Both the position numbers and the translations under genes were made by a program. A DNA stretch of 6,931 nt from an uncultured Collinsella sp. (GTDB lineage: Bacteria; Actinomycetota; Coriobacteriia; Coriobacteriales; Coriobacteriaceae): NCBI GenBank assembly GCA_900551185.1, contig URVF01000080.1:1-6931 (forward strand), in the 5' to 3' direction. The notes below the pieces were generated by a model. It ran no database searches, was not told the origin of the DNA, and worked only from the letters and a program-made list of their open reading frames with translations. Each line of letters opens with the position of its first letter. The first letter of the stretch is position 1. Shown here in pieces: positions 1 to 5,614 of the stretch.

Positions 1-34
1 GAGCCCGGGGCCCGTGGGTTATACCCTAAGAGCA

Positions 35-56
35 AACCACCCTTTTAAGGGTGGTT
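35..56. repeat. Perfect 10-bp inverted repeat near the contig start
   Basis: The arms AACCACCCTT (35-44) and AAGGGTGGTT (47-56) are exact reverse complements separated by TT. In RNA this would fold as a GC-rich stem of about 8 bp with a small U/A-rich loop. Neither side is followed by a clear U-tract, so it is a poor intrinsic terminator on either strand. It may be the remains of a terminator of a gene left of the contig, or a protein-binding site upstream of the promoter at about 95-124. A smaller repeat, GGGT-TAT-ACCC (16-26), lies beside it. Confidence 0.6.
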
Positions 57-94
57 CTGATTAAAGAAAAATCAAAAATAATCTGAAATAGTTC

Positions 95-124
95 TTGCAT
101 AGTTAGTTATATAAAGTATTATAA
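95..124 (+). promoter_or_regulatory. Probable sigma-70-type promoter of the SIS/PTS operon
   Basis: A -35-like TTGCAT (95-100) is followed by AT-rich -10 candidates: TATTAT (117-122, 16-bp spacer) or TTATAA (119-124, 18-bp spacer). The upstream stretch 60-92 is A-rich in an otherwise GC-rich sequence, as expected for an UP element or a curved region. A sigma-54 -24/-12 promoter, which drives some mannose-family PTS operons, was considered. TTGCA is present, but the GG expected about ten bases upstream is missing. The start point is predicted near 130, placing the 132-152 inverted repeat at the start of the transcript. Confidence 0.55.
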
Positions 125-131
125 CATCATG

Positions 132-152
132 GGATGAATGAAGGGTTCATCC
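132..152. promoter_or_regulatory. Inverted repeat between promoter and RBS; possible operator
   Basis: GGATGAA (132-138) and TTCATCC (146-152) are perfect 7-bp inverted arms with a 7-nt spacer. They lie just downstream of the predicted -10 element and 9 bases before the Shine-Dalgarno sequence. A repressor bound here would cover the transcription start. Alternatively the transcript would form a short 5'-UTR hairpin. The symmetry is directly visible; the regulatory role is inferred and no particular regulator can be named. Confidence 0.4.
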
Positions 153-172
153 AAGTGAGTTAGGAGTAAGGG

Positions 173-1207
173 ATGTTCAATTTCGATGAGCCTCGTTACG
201 AGAAGGTTGTGAGCGATGCCCTCGCTCTCCGTCCTCAGATTGAGGCTGCCGTGGACAAGGTCTGCGAGCAGGGTTATTCCAACATCTTCTTCATCGGCTG
301 CGGCGGCACCTGGGCACACACGCTCCCGATGAAGTATTGGGTCGAGACCACCACGGCCGACGTCGACGTCCACTGCGAGATTGCCGCTGAGTTCCTCGCA
401 TGCCCGCCCAAGACCTTCAACAAGGACTCGGTCTGCGTCTTCTCCACCCGTACCGGCACCACCCCCGAGATCATCGAGGCTGCCAAGTTCTGCCAGGAGC
501 AGGGCGCCCGCACGCTGATGTATGTCTCCAACGACAACACCCCGGCCACCGAGTACGCCGATTACAAGTTCTTCAGCTTCGCCGAGGACGACGTTCTGTG
601 CGAGGCCATCTACACCTACCAGATCACGCTGGTCGCCCGCTTCCTCAAGAACGCCGGCGCCTTCCCCAAGTACGACACCTTCATGGAGGAGTTCGGCAAC
701 ATCGCTCCGTACCTCATCAAGGCAAAGGACGCTCAGGACGAGCGCTGCGCCGCCATGGCCGAGGACTTCAAGGACACCGACTACCACATGGTGATTGGTT
801 CCGGCATGCTCTGGGGTGAGGCCTACGACTACGCCATGTGCATCCTCGAGGAGATGCAGTGGATCAAGACCAAGTCCATCCACGCCGCCGAGTTCTTCCA
901 CGGCACCATCGAGCTGTGCGAGGAGGGCACGAGCCTCATCATGCTCTACGGCGAGGACGACACCCGTAAGCTCATGGACCGCGTGGACAACTTCACTCAC
1001 ATGCTCGCTGACGAGAAGGGCGTCCATGTCCGCGTGAACAAGTTCGACACCGCCGAGGTCGAGCTGCCGTTCAGCGACCCCGAGTTCCGCAAGATCGTCT
1101 CCCCGATGGTCACCTACACCATCACCGAGCGTCTGAGCTGCCATCTCGAGCACGTCCGTAACCACCCGCTCACCACGCGTCGTTACTATCACCAGATGAA
1201 CTACTAA
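173..1207 (+). CDS. SIS-domain sugar-phosphate deglycase/isomerase, FrlB/FraB/GfrF-like
   Basis: This 344-aa cytosolic protein has two SIS domains (about 25-165 and 190-330). The sugar-phosphate site shows in IGCGGTWAH (41-49) and STRTGTTPE (91-99). Glu227 and His243, 16 residues apart, match the spacing of the catalytic Glu/His pair of the GlmS isomerase domain (E488/H504) and of FraB (E214/H230). The EFFHG motif (240-244) and the C-terminal RRYY (336-339) plus terminal Tyr are as in E. coli FrlB. Known relatives cleave 6-phosphorylated Amadori products such as fructoselysine-6-P or glucoselysine-6-P into glucose-6-P and the amine. The exact substrate here cannot be read from sequence; an AgaS-like deaminase/isomerase is the alternative. 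AGGAG (162-166) lies 6 nt before this ATG. It is first in an operon with PTS IIC and IID. Codons are more strongly C/G-ending than in the PTS genes, suggesting high expression. Confidence 0.93.
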   Translation: MFNFDEPRYEKVVSDALALRPQIEAAVDKVCEQGYSNIFFIGCGGTWAHTLPMKYWVETTTADVDVHCEIAAEFLACPPKTFNKDSVCVFSTRTGTTPEIIEAAKFCQEQGARTLMYVSNDNTPATEYADYKFFSFAEDDVLCEAIYTYQITLVARFLKNAGAFPKYDTFMEEFGNIAPYLIKAKDAQDERCAAMAEDFKDTDYHMVIGSGMLWGEAYDYAMCILEEMQWIKTKSIHAAEFFHGTIELCEEGTSLIMLYGEDDTRKLMDRVDNFTHMLADEKGVHVRVNKFDTAEVELPFSDPEFRKIVSPMVTYTITERLSCHLEHVRNHPLTTRRYYHQMNY

Positions 1208-1228
1208 TCCTCTAAAATAGCTGCGGTT

Positions 1229-1267
1229 GTCTGCAGGCGAGCTGCGCAGAATGCCTCGCCTGCAGAC
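1229..1267 (+). promoter_or_regulatory. Intercistronic stem-loop between SIS gene and PTS IIC
   Basis: GTCTGCAGGCGAG (1229-1241) and CTCGCCTGCAGAC (1255-1267) form a perfect 13-bp stem with a 13-nt loop that contains the small palindrome CTGCGCAG (1242-1249). It begins 21 nt after the SIS stop codon and ends 8 nt before the likely SD of IIC. No run of U follows, only TGTTTCTGGGG, so full termination is unlikely. Such structures usually stabilise the 3' end of the upstream message or cause partial attenuation. Either would give more enzyme than transporter. Confidence 0.7.
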
Positions 1268-1288
1268 CTGTTTCTGGGGTTGATCGAA

Positions 1289-2062
1289 ATGGTTGTCCAG
1301 TATCTTCTAGTTGCACTGGTCGCATTTATTGCGTCCATGGACGAGCAATTATTTGGCATTACGATGCTTGGTCGTCCGCTGTTTACGAGCCTGTTCGTTG
1401 GCTTGATCCTTGGCGATGTCCAGCAGGGCGTTATCGTCGGCGCTGCTTTGGAGTCCATGTTCATGGGCGCCATCATGGTCGGTGCGGCGGTTCCTCCTGA
1501 GGTCTATGCTTCCGGCGTGCTTGGCTGCGCGTTTGCCGTCATTACGGGTACGGGCACGGCAACTGCCGTCGCACTCGCCCTTCCCGTCTCCGTCTTCCTT
1601 CAGGTGTGGCGCAACTTCTGCTACGCCGTTCCGGGTGCCTTTGCCTGCAAGAAGATTGAGACCGCTCTGGCAAATCGCGATCTTGCCAAGGCGAACCTGT
1701 ACCATCTGACCATCGTGCCGCTGTCGATTGGCATTCCGTCTGCACTGCTGGTGTTTTGCTCGCTGTTCTTTGGTGCCGACCTCATCAACAATGCGCTTAA
1801 CGCTATTCCGCAGTTTGTGATGGACGGCCTCAACGTTGCGTCCGGCGTCATGGTCTGCATCGGCTTCGCTCTTCTTATCAGGACCATGGGCGACAACAAG
1901 CTTCTTCCCTGGCTGTTCCTGGGATTCATTATGGTCATCTACCTCAAGATGGACGTTGTCGGTGTTGCCGCTGCCGCTATCTGCGTCGCGCTGCTCCTGG
2001 CCTTCCGCGAGGGCTCGGCCGGTCCGCAGGCGGTTGCCGAGGATGAAGAGGAGGACTTCTAA
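1289..2062 (+). CDS. PTS mannose/fructose/sorbose-family IIC subunit
   Basis: This 257-aa hydrophobic membrane protein is the IIC (EII-Sor) channel subunit of a mannose-family phosphotransferase system, which carries sugar across the membrane together with IID. Family features include the N-terminal helix, the GLILGDVQQGVIVGAALE stretch (38-55), the Gly/Ala-rich MGAIMVGAAVPPE (59-71) and further hydrophobic segments near 80-105, 140-163, 181-198 and 206-238. The end is a short acidic cytosolic tail (EDEEEDF). ATG at 1289 is chosen because GGGG (1276-1279) lies 9 nt upstream. An in-frame TTG at 1280 would add three residues but has no room for a ribosome binding site. The stop overlaps the IID start by one base, so the two are translationally coupled. 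Sugar specificity cannot be told; the neighbouring SIS enzyme suggests a glycated amine or amino sugar. Confidence 0.94.
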   Translation: MVVQYLLVALVAFIASMDEQLFGITMLGRPLFTSLFVGLILGDVQQGVIVGAALESMFMGAIMVGAAVPPEVYASGVLGCAFAVITGTGTATAVALALPVSVFLQVWRNFCYAVPGAFACKKIETALANRDLAKANLYHLTIVPLSIGIPSALLVFCSLFFGADLINNALNAIPQFVMDGLNVASGVMVCIGFALLIRTMGDNKLLPWLFLGFIMVIYLKMDVVGVAAAAICVALLLAFREGSAGPQAVAEDEEEDF

Positions 2063-2910
2063 TGGCTACCCAGAACACCGATCTCAAAGAGGCCAAGAAG
2101 GACGCGATTATGACTCCCGATATGTATCGGAGCATGTTCCTTCGCCAGTTTACGAGCCAGTGCTCGCAGTCGTACGACAAGATGATGGCAATGGGCTTCA
2201 TGTACACCATTCAGAAGCCCCTGCGAAAGATCTATCCCAACGACGACGATTACTATGCGGCGCTTGATCGCCATACCGAGTTCTTTAACATCACGCCTCA
2301 TGTGCTTCCGTTTGTAGCCGGCCTAACGGTTTCGATGGAAGAGCAGGCGGCTGCCGATAAGAACTTCGACACGTCCTCGATTAACGCCATGAAGGTCGGC
2401 CTCATGGGACCGCTTTCCGGCATCGGCGATTCGTTCTACTGGGGTACGTTCCGCGTGGTCGCCGCCGGCATTGGTATTGGCATCGCGTCGACGGGCAACC
2501 CGCTCGGCCCCATCGTGTACGCGCTCATCTATTCCGTGATTAACCTTGCAACGCGTATCGTCGCCGCCCATCTGGGATACGACCTGGGAACCAAGTTCCT
2601 GCAGCAGTCCGAAGAGAACAACCTTATGTCTCGCATGACGCATGCTGCCGGTGTCCTCGGAATGACCGTCATTGGCGCAATGATTGCGGCACAGGTCTCA
2701 CTGTCCACTGCTTTGACCTTTGATGTGGGTGGTTCGGAGATTGTCCTGCAGGATCTGTTCGATTCGATCTTCCCCGGTCTGCTGCCCTTGCTGGCAACGT
2801 TCGCTTGCGTTGCCCTCTATAAAAAGGGTGTCAAGACCATTTGGATTATTATTGGCATCTTCGCGATCTGCATCATCGGAACGGGCTTGGGAGTGTTCGC
2901 GGCGGCGTAA
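2062..2910 (+). CDS. PTS mannose/fructose/sorbose-family IID subunit
   Basis: This 282-aa protein is the IID (EIID-Man) subunit that pairs with IIC in the membrane. The hydrophilic N-terminal half carries the family blocks FLRQF (26-30), FFNITPHVLPFVAG (74-87) and SMEEQ (91-95). The MGPLSGIGDS signature follows at 115-124. Hydrophobic segments lie near 131-163, 195-215, 239-253 and 258-281. The start is secure: a textbook AGGAGG (2049-2054) sits 7 nt before the ATG, inside the end of IIC, and stop and start share a base (TAATG). Length is typical for the family. It is the last gene of the operon, with a terminator 46 bases after its stop. No IIA or IIB phosphocarrier is fused to it or present nearby, so these must be encoded left of the contig start or elsewhere. 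Confidence 0.95.
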   Translation: MATQNTDLKEAKKDAIMTPDMYRSMFLRQFTSQCSQSYDKMMAMGFMYTIQKPLRKIYPNDDDYYAALDRHTEFFNITPHVLPFVAGLTVSMEEQAAADKNFDTSSINAMKVGLMGPLSGIGDSFYWGTFRVVAAGIGIGIASTGNPLGPIVYALIYSVINLATRIVAAHLGYDLGTKFLQQSEENNLMSRMTHAAGVLGMTVIGAMIAAQVSLSTALTFDVGGSEIVLQDLFDSIFPGLLPLLATFACVALYKKGVKTIWIIIGIFAICIIGTGLGVFAAA

Positions 2911-2955
2911 TGTTGACTGCTATGCTCGCGCGTTGGATAACTAACTGACCGTTTG

Positions 2956-2991
2956 AAAACGGGGCTCGGCGTAAGGCCGGCCCCGTTTTTT
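2956..2991 (+). terminator. Intrinsic terminator of the SIS/PTS operon
   Basis: AAAACGGGGC (2956-2965) pairs with GCCCCGTTTT (2980-2989). An inner stem CGGC/GCCG (2967-2970 and 2976-2979) closes a GTAAG loop, with one bulged T. The run TTTTTT (2986-2991) completes a classical rho-independent terminator for transcription leaving IID. A short competing dyad, CCGTTT-GA-AAACGG (2949-2962), overlaps the 5' arm. Confidence 0.92.
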
Positions 2992-3043
2992 GTTTGAGGG
3001 ATTTTCCGACCGTTCAAAAAACCACGCTCGTCCATCACTCACG

Positions 3044-3118
3044 TATCTCTCATCTCTCATTCGTCACTAATACGAGAGATAACAGAAAGATGAGAGATAA
3101 ATACGAGAGATAACTGAG
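3044..3118. promoter_or_regulatory. Operator-like block A (five GAGAGAT half-sites)
   Basis: This block has two sites in one orientation (TATCTCTC 3044-3051, CATCTCTC 3051-3058) and three in the other (GAGAGATAA at 3074, 3092 and 3105). TATCTCTCAT (3044-3053) and ATGAGAGATA (3090-3099) are perfect inverted arms. Positions 3051-3118 match 3216-3283 of block B at 61 of 68 bases. Repeated inverted half-sites upstream of a DNA-binding regulator gene are the usual look of a multi-site operator. That role is inferred. Confidence 0.6.
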
Positions 3119-3141
3119 CAGCAAAGAGACAAGCAACCATG

Positions 3142-3156
3142 GTATTGTTTCAATAC
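3142..3156. repeat. Short inverted repeat between operator blocks
   Basis: GTATTG (3142-3147) and CAATAC (3151-3156) are perfect 6-bp arms around TTT. A second pair, TGTTTCA (3146-3152) and TGAAACA (3188-3194), overlaps and extends it across 49 bases. The stretch 3119-3215 between the two GAGAGAT blocks is otherwise AT-rich and non-coding. It probably holds the promoter of the downstream regulator, so these dyads could be further binding sites. Both are short enough to be chance. Confidence 0.35.
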
Positions 3157-3159
3157 TGA

Positions 3160-3188
3160 TTGTTCTACCAGCAAAAACATGTTTAAAT
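3160..3188 (+). promoter_or_regulatory. Possible promoter of the AlbA_2 regulator gene
   Basis: TTGTTC (3160-3165) and TTAAAT (3183-3188) are separated by 17 bp and lie in the AT-rich stretch between the two GAGAGAT blocks. This would put block A upstream of the promoter and block B just downstream of the start point, a sensible layout for repression. The hexamers are only partial matches, and other choices in the area are possible. Confidence 0.3.
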
Positions 3189-3215
3189 GAAACAGATCGC
3201 AGACATCTTTTCTTT

Positions 3216-3283
3216 CATCTCTCACTTATCTCTAATATGAGAGATAGCAGAAAGATGAGAGATAATTACGAGAGATAACTGAG
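3216..3283. promoter_or_regulatory. Operator-like block B (second copy of the half-site array)
   Basis: This second copy of the block lies 165 bp downstream of the first. It has CATCTCTC (3216-3223), TATCTCT (3227-3233), GAGAGATAG (3239-3247) and GAGAGATAA at 3257 and 3270. TATCTCT (3227-3233) and AGAGATA (3240-3246) form a tight dyad around AATATG; the matching place in block A has lost the left half. The block ends 57 bases before the regulator start codon. The three forward sites keep the same 18- and 13-bp steps as in block A. Confidence 0.6.
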
Positions 3284-3340
3284 AGACGAAGGAAATCTAT
3301 TCGCGGCATTCTCCGCCGGGCCGAGCGAAAGGACGTGCAG

Positions 3341-4807
3341 ATGAACGAAAACGAGCTGACCGGTCTGCTCGAGTCTTTAAGGCGCATGGGCTCGGACGAT
3401 CTTAACGTCGAGGTCAAGGAGAGCGCCACGACGCTTTCCCGCGACGTGTGGGAAACGGTGAGCGCATTCGCGAACACTGCCGGCGGAACCATCGTGCTCG
3501 GAGTGAGTGAGCGCGCAGGTTTTGTCCCGGTTGAGAACTTCGAGACCGAGAAAGTGCTCAACCAATTTGTGGCAGGCATGGGCGATGCCGGCGGTCGCGG
3601 AAAGCTGGCCAATCCGCCCAAATACACCATTGAGCGCGTGGAGCTCCAGGGCACCGTGGTTCTGGTCATCACGATTGAGGAGCTCGACCCGTCGAGCAAG
3701 CCTTGCTATGTCATAGAGCGGGGCGCCCAGGGTGGCAGCTACAAGCGCATCGATGACAAAGATGTGCCGCTTTCATCGACCGAGGTGCTCGCATTGGCGT
3801 CATACGGTCGAGCGACTCCGAGCGATCGCGACGCGGTGGCGGGTGCGGGCGCGGACAATCTCGACGAGACGCTGGTCGACCGTACGATAGATCGGGCTTT
3901 CTCGTTGACGCCCCGGGCAATGCGCGGCGCGCCGGACAAACAAACGAAGCTGGAGCGCCTAAATATCCTTGATTCCCAGGGCAATGTCACCAAGGCTGGA
4001 CTCCTAGTTGCGGGCACCTACCCTCAGCAGTTTTATCCCAAGCTCTTTATCGACATGGCTGTCTATGCGGGGACCCGGAAAGGCACGGCGGGGTCGCTGA
4101 GGTTCATGGACCACACAATCTGTGAGGGAACGTTGGGCGAGATGATCTCGGATGCTGTCGCGGCCGTCGCCAAGAATTTGCGGCGAACCTCGACCGTCCA
4201 AGGCGTCTCGCGTGTCGACTCGCTGGAGATTCCCGAGGAGGTTCTGCGCGAGGCAATCGCCAACGCCGTAATCCATCGAGAATACGGGGATCGGTTCTGT
4301 GGACAATCGATTGCCGTCGACGTCTTTGACGATCGTGTCGAGGTGACGAATCCTGGCGGCCTTTACGGGGGAAAGACTCGCGAGAACTTGTTTGACGGCA
4401 GCTCCCGATGCCGTAACGCGACGCTCGTGAAACTCATGTCGATTGTCCCGCTGCCGGATGGCGCAGGTTCGCCGGCTGAGGGCAATGGCTCGGGCATCCC
4501 GATGATGATCGATGCCATGCGCGCGCATGGTCTGGCCGAGCCCCTGTTCTGCCCGGGGTTCGATCGGTTCAAGGTCGTACTTTACCGTTCAAAGATCGAG
4601 CCGGTCGATCATGGCGGGGGCTTAATTGTGACGGCACTCAAACACTACGGCGAGCTGGGGACGCGTGAGCTGGCAGAACGCACGGGGCTTACAATTTCCC
4701 AGGTTAGGTCGCGCGTCAACGCGCTCATTGCTCAAGGCGAGCTTGAGCCCACGGCGCCGGCGACGAGCCGCAACCGCAAGTATCGACTGTCAGAGCGCGT
4801 GGAATAA
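3341..4807 (+). CDS. AlbA_2 (Schlafen-type) DNA-binding / ATPase / winged-helix regulator
   Basis: This 488-aa soluble protein has three parts. Residues about 18-150 are an AlbA_2 putative DNA-binding domain: EVKE (24-27), AFANTAGGTIVLGV (42-55) and GSYKRIDDKD (132-141). Residues about 205-415 match the HATPase_c_4 type of GHKL ATP-binding domain. They include the N-box-like REAIANAVIHREY (303-315), NPGG (337-340) and the glycine motif EGNGSGI (380-386). The end (about 428-486) is a winged helix-turn-helix, with GTRELAERTGL (440-450) then TISQVRSRVNALI. Such proteins are usually annotated as ATP-binding proteins or putative transcriptional regulators; the signal they sense is unknown. ATG 3341 is chosen because AAAGGA (3328-3333) lies 7 nt upstream. 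The in-frame GTG at 3335 is too close to it. The gene stands alone behind two GAGAGAT blocks and is probably autoregulated. A role in phage defence is possible but unsupported. Confidence 0.9.
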   Translation: MNENELTGLLESLRRMGSDDLNVEVKESATTLSRDVWETVSAFANTAGGTIVLGVSERAGFVPVENFETEKVLNQFVAGMGDAGGRGKLANPPKYTIERVELQGTVVLVITIEELDPSSKPCYVIERGAQGGSYKRIDDKDVPLSSTEVLALASYGRATPSDRDAVAGAGADNLDETLVDRTIDRAFSLTPRAMRGAPDKQTKLERLNILDSQGNVTKAGLLVAGTYPQQFYPKLFIDMAVYAGTRKGTAGSLRFMDHTICEGTLGEMISDAVAAVAKNLRRTSTVQGVSRVDSLEIPEEVLREAIANAVIHREYGDRFCGQSIAVDVFDDRVEVTNPGGLYGGKTRENLFDGSSRCRNATLVKLMSIVPLPDGAGSPAEGNGSGIPMMIDAMRAHGLAEPLFCPGFDRFKVVLYRSKIEPVDHGGGLIVTALKHYGELGTRELAERTGLTISQVRSRVNALIAQGELEPTAPATSRNRKYRLSERVE

Positions 4808-4812
4808 ATGCG

Positions 4813-4861
4813 TTAGTGGACGAGGCGAACCAATAATCGACCCTCAATTGACGCCCACTAA
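4813..4861. repeat. Weak inverted repeat downstream of the regulator gene
   Basis: TTAGTGG (4813-4819) and CCACTAA (4855-4861) are 7-bp inverted arms 35 nt apart in the 100-base gap between the convergent regulator and the minus-strand gene. No U-tract follows, so this is not a convincing terminator. I see no other terminator in this gap for either gene. Confidence 0.25.
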
Positions 4862-4907
4862 GATAAAGCGGTTGTTGCTCAGTCGACGGTGATGCTAAAG
4901 ACTCGGC

Positions 4908-5399
4908 TTACGCCGGCATGGCCCCGAACCCGTCCATCAAGAACAGCCTAAGAACCAGCTTGATGACATATCCCGGTTTGACTTCAGCCGCGTCAAAGAC
5001 GTGGCGCTCGGCGAGCTCGCTGCAGTATGCATAGATGTCGCGGATAAGGTCCGCGCCCGAAAGCGTAAACATGTAGCCTGCGTCCGAAAGCGCATTGGGC
5101 GCGGCGGGCAACTTGGCCATGTGGCAGAACGTTTGCAGGTCGGGCGCCATAGCGTCCTGGTAGCCAAGATGGTTGCCGTCTTCTTGTGCGGCGAGTTCCA
5201 GCTGGCGTACTCGATCCAGCGCCACTGCCAGCACAAAGCTCGGCGTAGGCGCATTGACGTCCTGAGTGGTCGCCACAAGCCTGCCCGCTGCCTGCGTGAC
5301 AAGCCAAGCGACCTCGCGCTGGCAACGCACGGCCTTGCGCGTAACCGGCTTGATGGACGAAGAAGAAACGCTTCCCTTAGGCGGATTCGAAACAGCCAC
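4908..5399 (-). CDS. Conserved-looking protein of unknown function (163 aa)
   Basis: I do not recognise this family. The product is a 163-aa soluble protein with no signal peptide or membrane segment. A Ser/Lys-rich, probably disordered start (1-22) precedes helical-looking segments, including CQREVAWLVTQAAGRLVA (26-43), a central LDRVRQLELAAQED (61-74), and a C-terminal part with GADLIRDIYAYCSELAERH (115-133) and YVIKLVLRLFLMDGF (144-158). Four Cys-region residues are scattered with no zinc-binding pattern. It is judged real because the start is a GTG with GGGAGG (5405-5410 on the plus strand) 5 nt upstream. Its codons are also strongly G/C-ending in this frame only, and the frame is open throughout. 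It faces away from the HNH nuclease gene across about 215 bases and converges on the regulator gene. Function cannot be assigned; the location suggests an accessory gene. Confidence 0.8.
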   Translation of the reverse strand: MAVSNPPKGSVSSSSIKPVTRKAVRCQREVAWLVTQAAGRLVATTQDVNAPTPSFVLAVALDRVRQLELAAQEDGNHLGYQDAMAPDLQTFCHMAKLPAAPNALSDAGYMFTLSGADLIRDIYAYCSELAERHVFDAAEVKPGYVIKLVLRLFLMDGFGAMPA

Positions 5400-5417
5400 A
5401 AGAACCTCCCATGAACA

Positions 5418-5439
5418 ATCCGGCCCAACAAGCCCGGAT
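5418..5439 (-). repeat. Inverted repeat in the leader of the 163-aa gene
   Basis: ATCCGG (5418-5423) and CCGGAT (5434-5439) are exact 6-bp arms with a 10-nt spacer. They sit between the likely -10 element and the ribosome binding site of the minus-strand gene. It could be a leader hairpin or a repressor site; its short length makes chance possible. Confidence 0.3.
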
Positions 5440-5456
5440 GAAACACGTGCTACATC

Positions 5457-5462
5457 AGTATA
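5457..5462 (-). promoter_or_regulatory. Possible -10 element of the 163-aa gene
   Basis: Read on the minus strand this is TATACT, a five-of-six match to the -10 consensus, about 58 bases upstream of the GTG start. The best -35 candidate (TTGTAC on the minus strand) is 20 bp away, which is too long for a good promoter, so this remains tentative. Confidence 0.35.
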
Positions 5463-5566
5463 CAGGGAAGTGGGGCAGCGGGGTACAAACGCGCCAGCGG
5501 CAAACCGAGAGCATCAACGATGTGCCGATCGCGGAATGAGATCTCGTAATAATTGACTCTCGGCCA

Positions 5567-5572
5567 TATTAT
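5567..5572 (+). promoter_or_regulatory. Possible -10 element of the HNH nuclease gene
   Basis: TATTAT lies in the only AT-rich patch before the nuclease gene, 42 bases upstream of its ATG. TTGACT (5553-5558) resembles a -35 element, but the spacer of 8 bp is far too short, so the true -35 is unclear. The rest of the 5400-5614 gap shows nothing else convincing beyond the 5418-5439 repeat and a GAGATCTC palindrome (5538-5545). Confidence 0.3.
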
Positions 5573-5614
5573 TGAGTGGCATGACTCGCGTTCGTATGGT
5601 TGTAGGTGCTGGCG

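Noticed and set aside
35..56. T-box or other riboswitch
   Set aside because: AAGGGTGGTT resembles part of a T-box antiterminator, but the conserved ACCGCG continuation and specifier stem are absent, and the repeat lies upstream of the likely promoter.
85..99. Sigma-54 promoter for the PTS operon
   Set aside because: TTGCA is present at 95-99, but the required GG at the -24 position is missing.
119..1192. A 357-codon open frame on the minus strand opposite the SIS gene
   Set aside because: It is an antisense shadow caused by the strong C/G-ending codons of the SIS gene. The predicted protein is a low-information run of Leu, Val, Gly, Glu and Asp with no family motifs, while the plus strand encodes a clear SIS protein.
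3044..3283. CRISPR array
   Set aside because: There are only two long copies 165 bp apart with short, irregularly oriented sub-repeats and no uniform spacers; it fits an operator array better.
5001..5414. Plus-strand open frame opposite the 163-aa gene
   Set aside because: It is Arg/His-rich with poor codon pattern and no ribosome binding site. The minus-strand frame has a strong SD and normal codon use.
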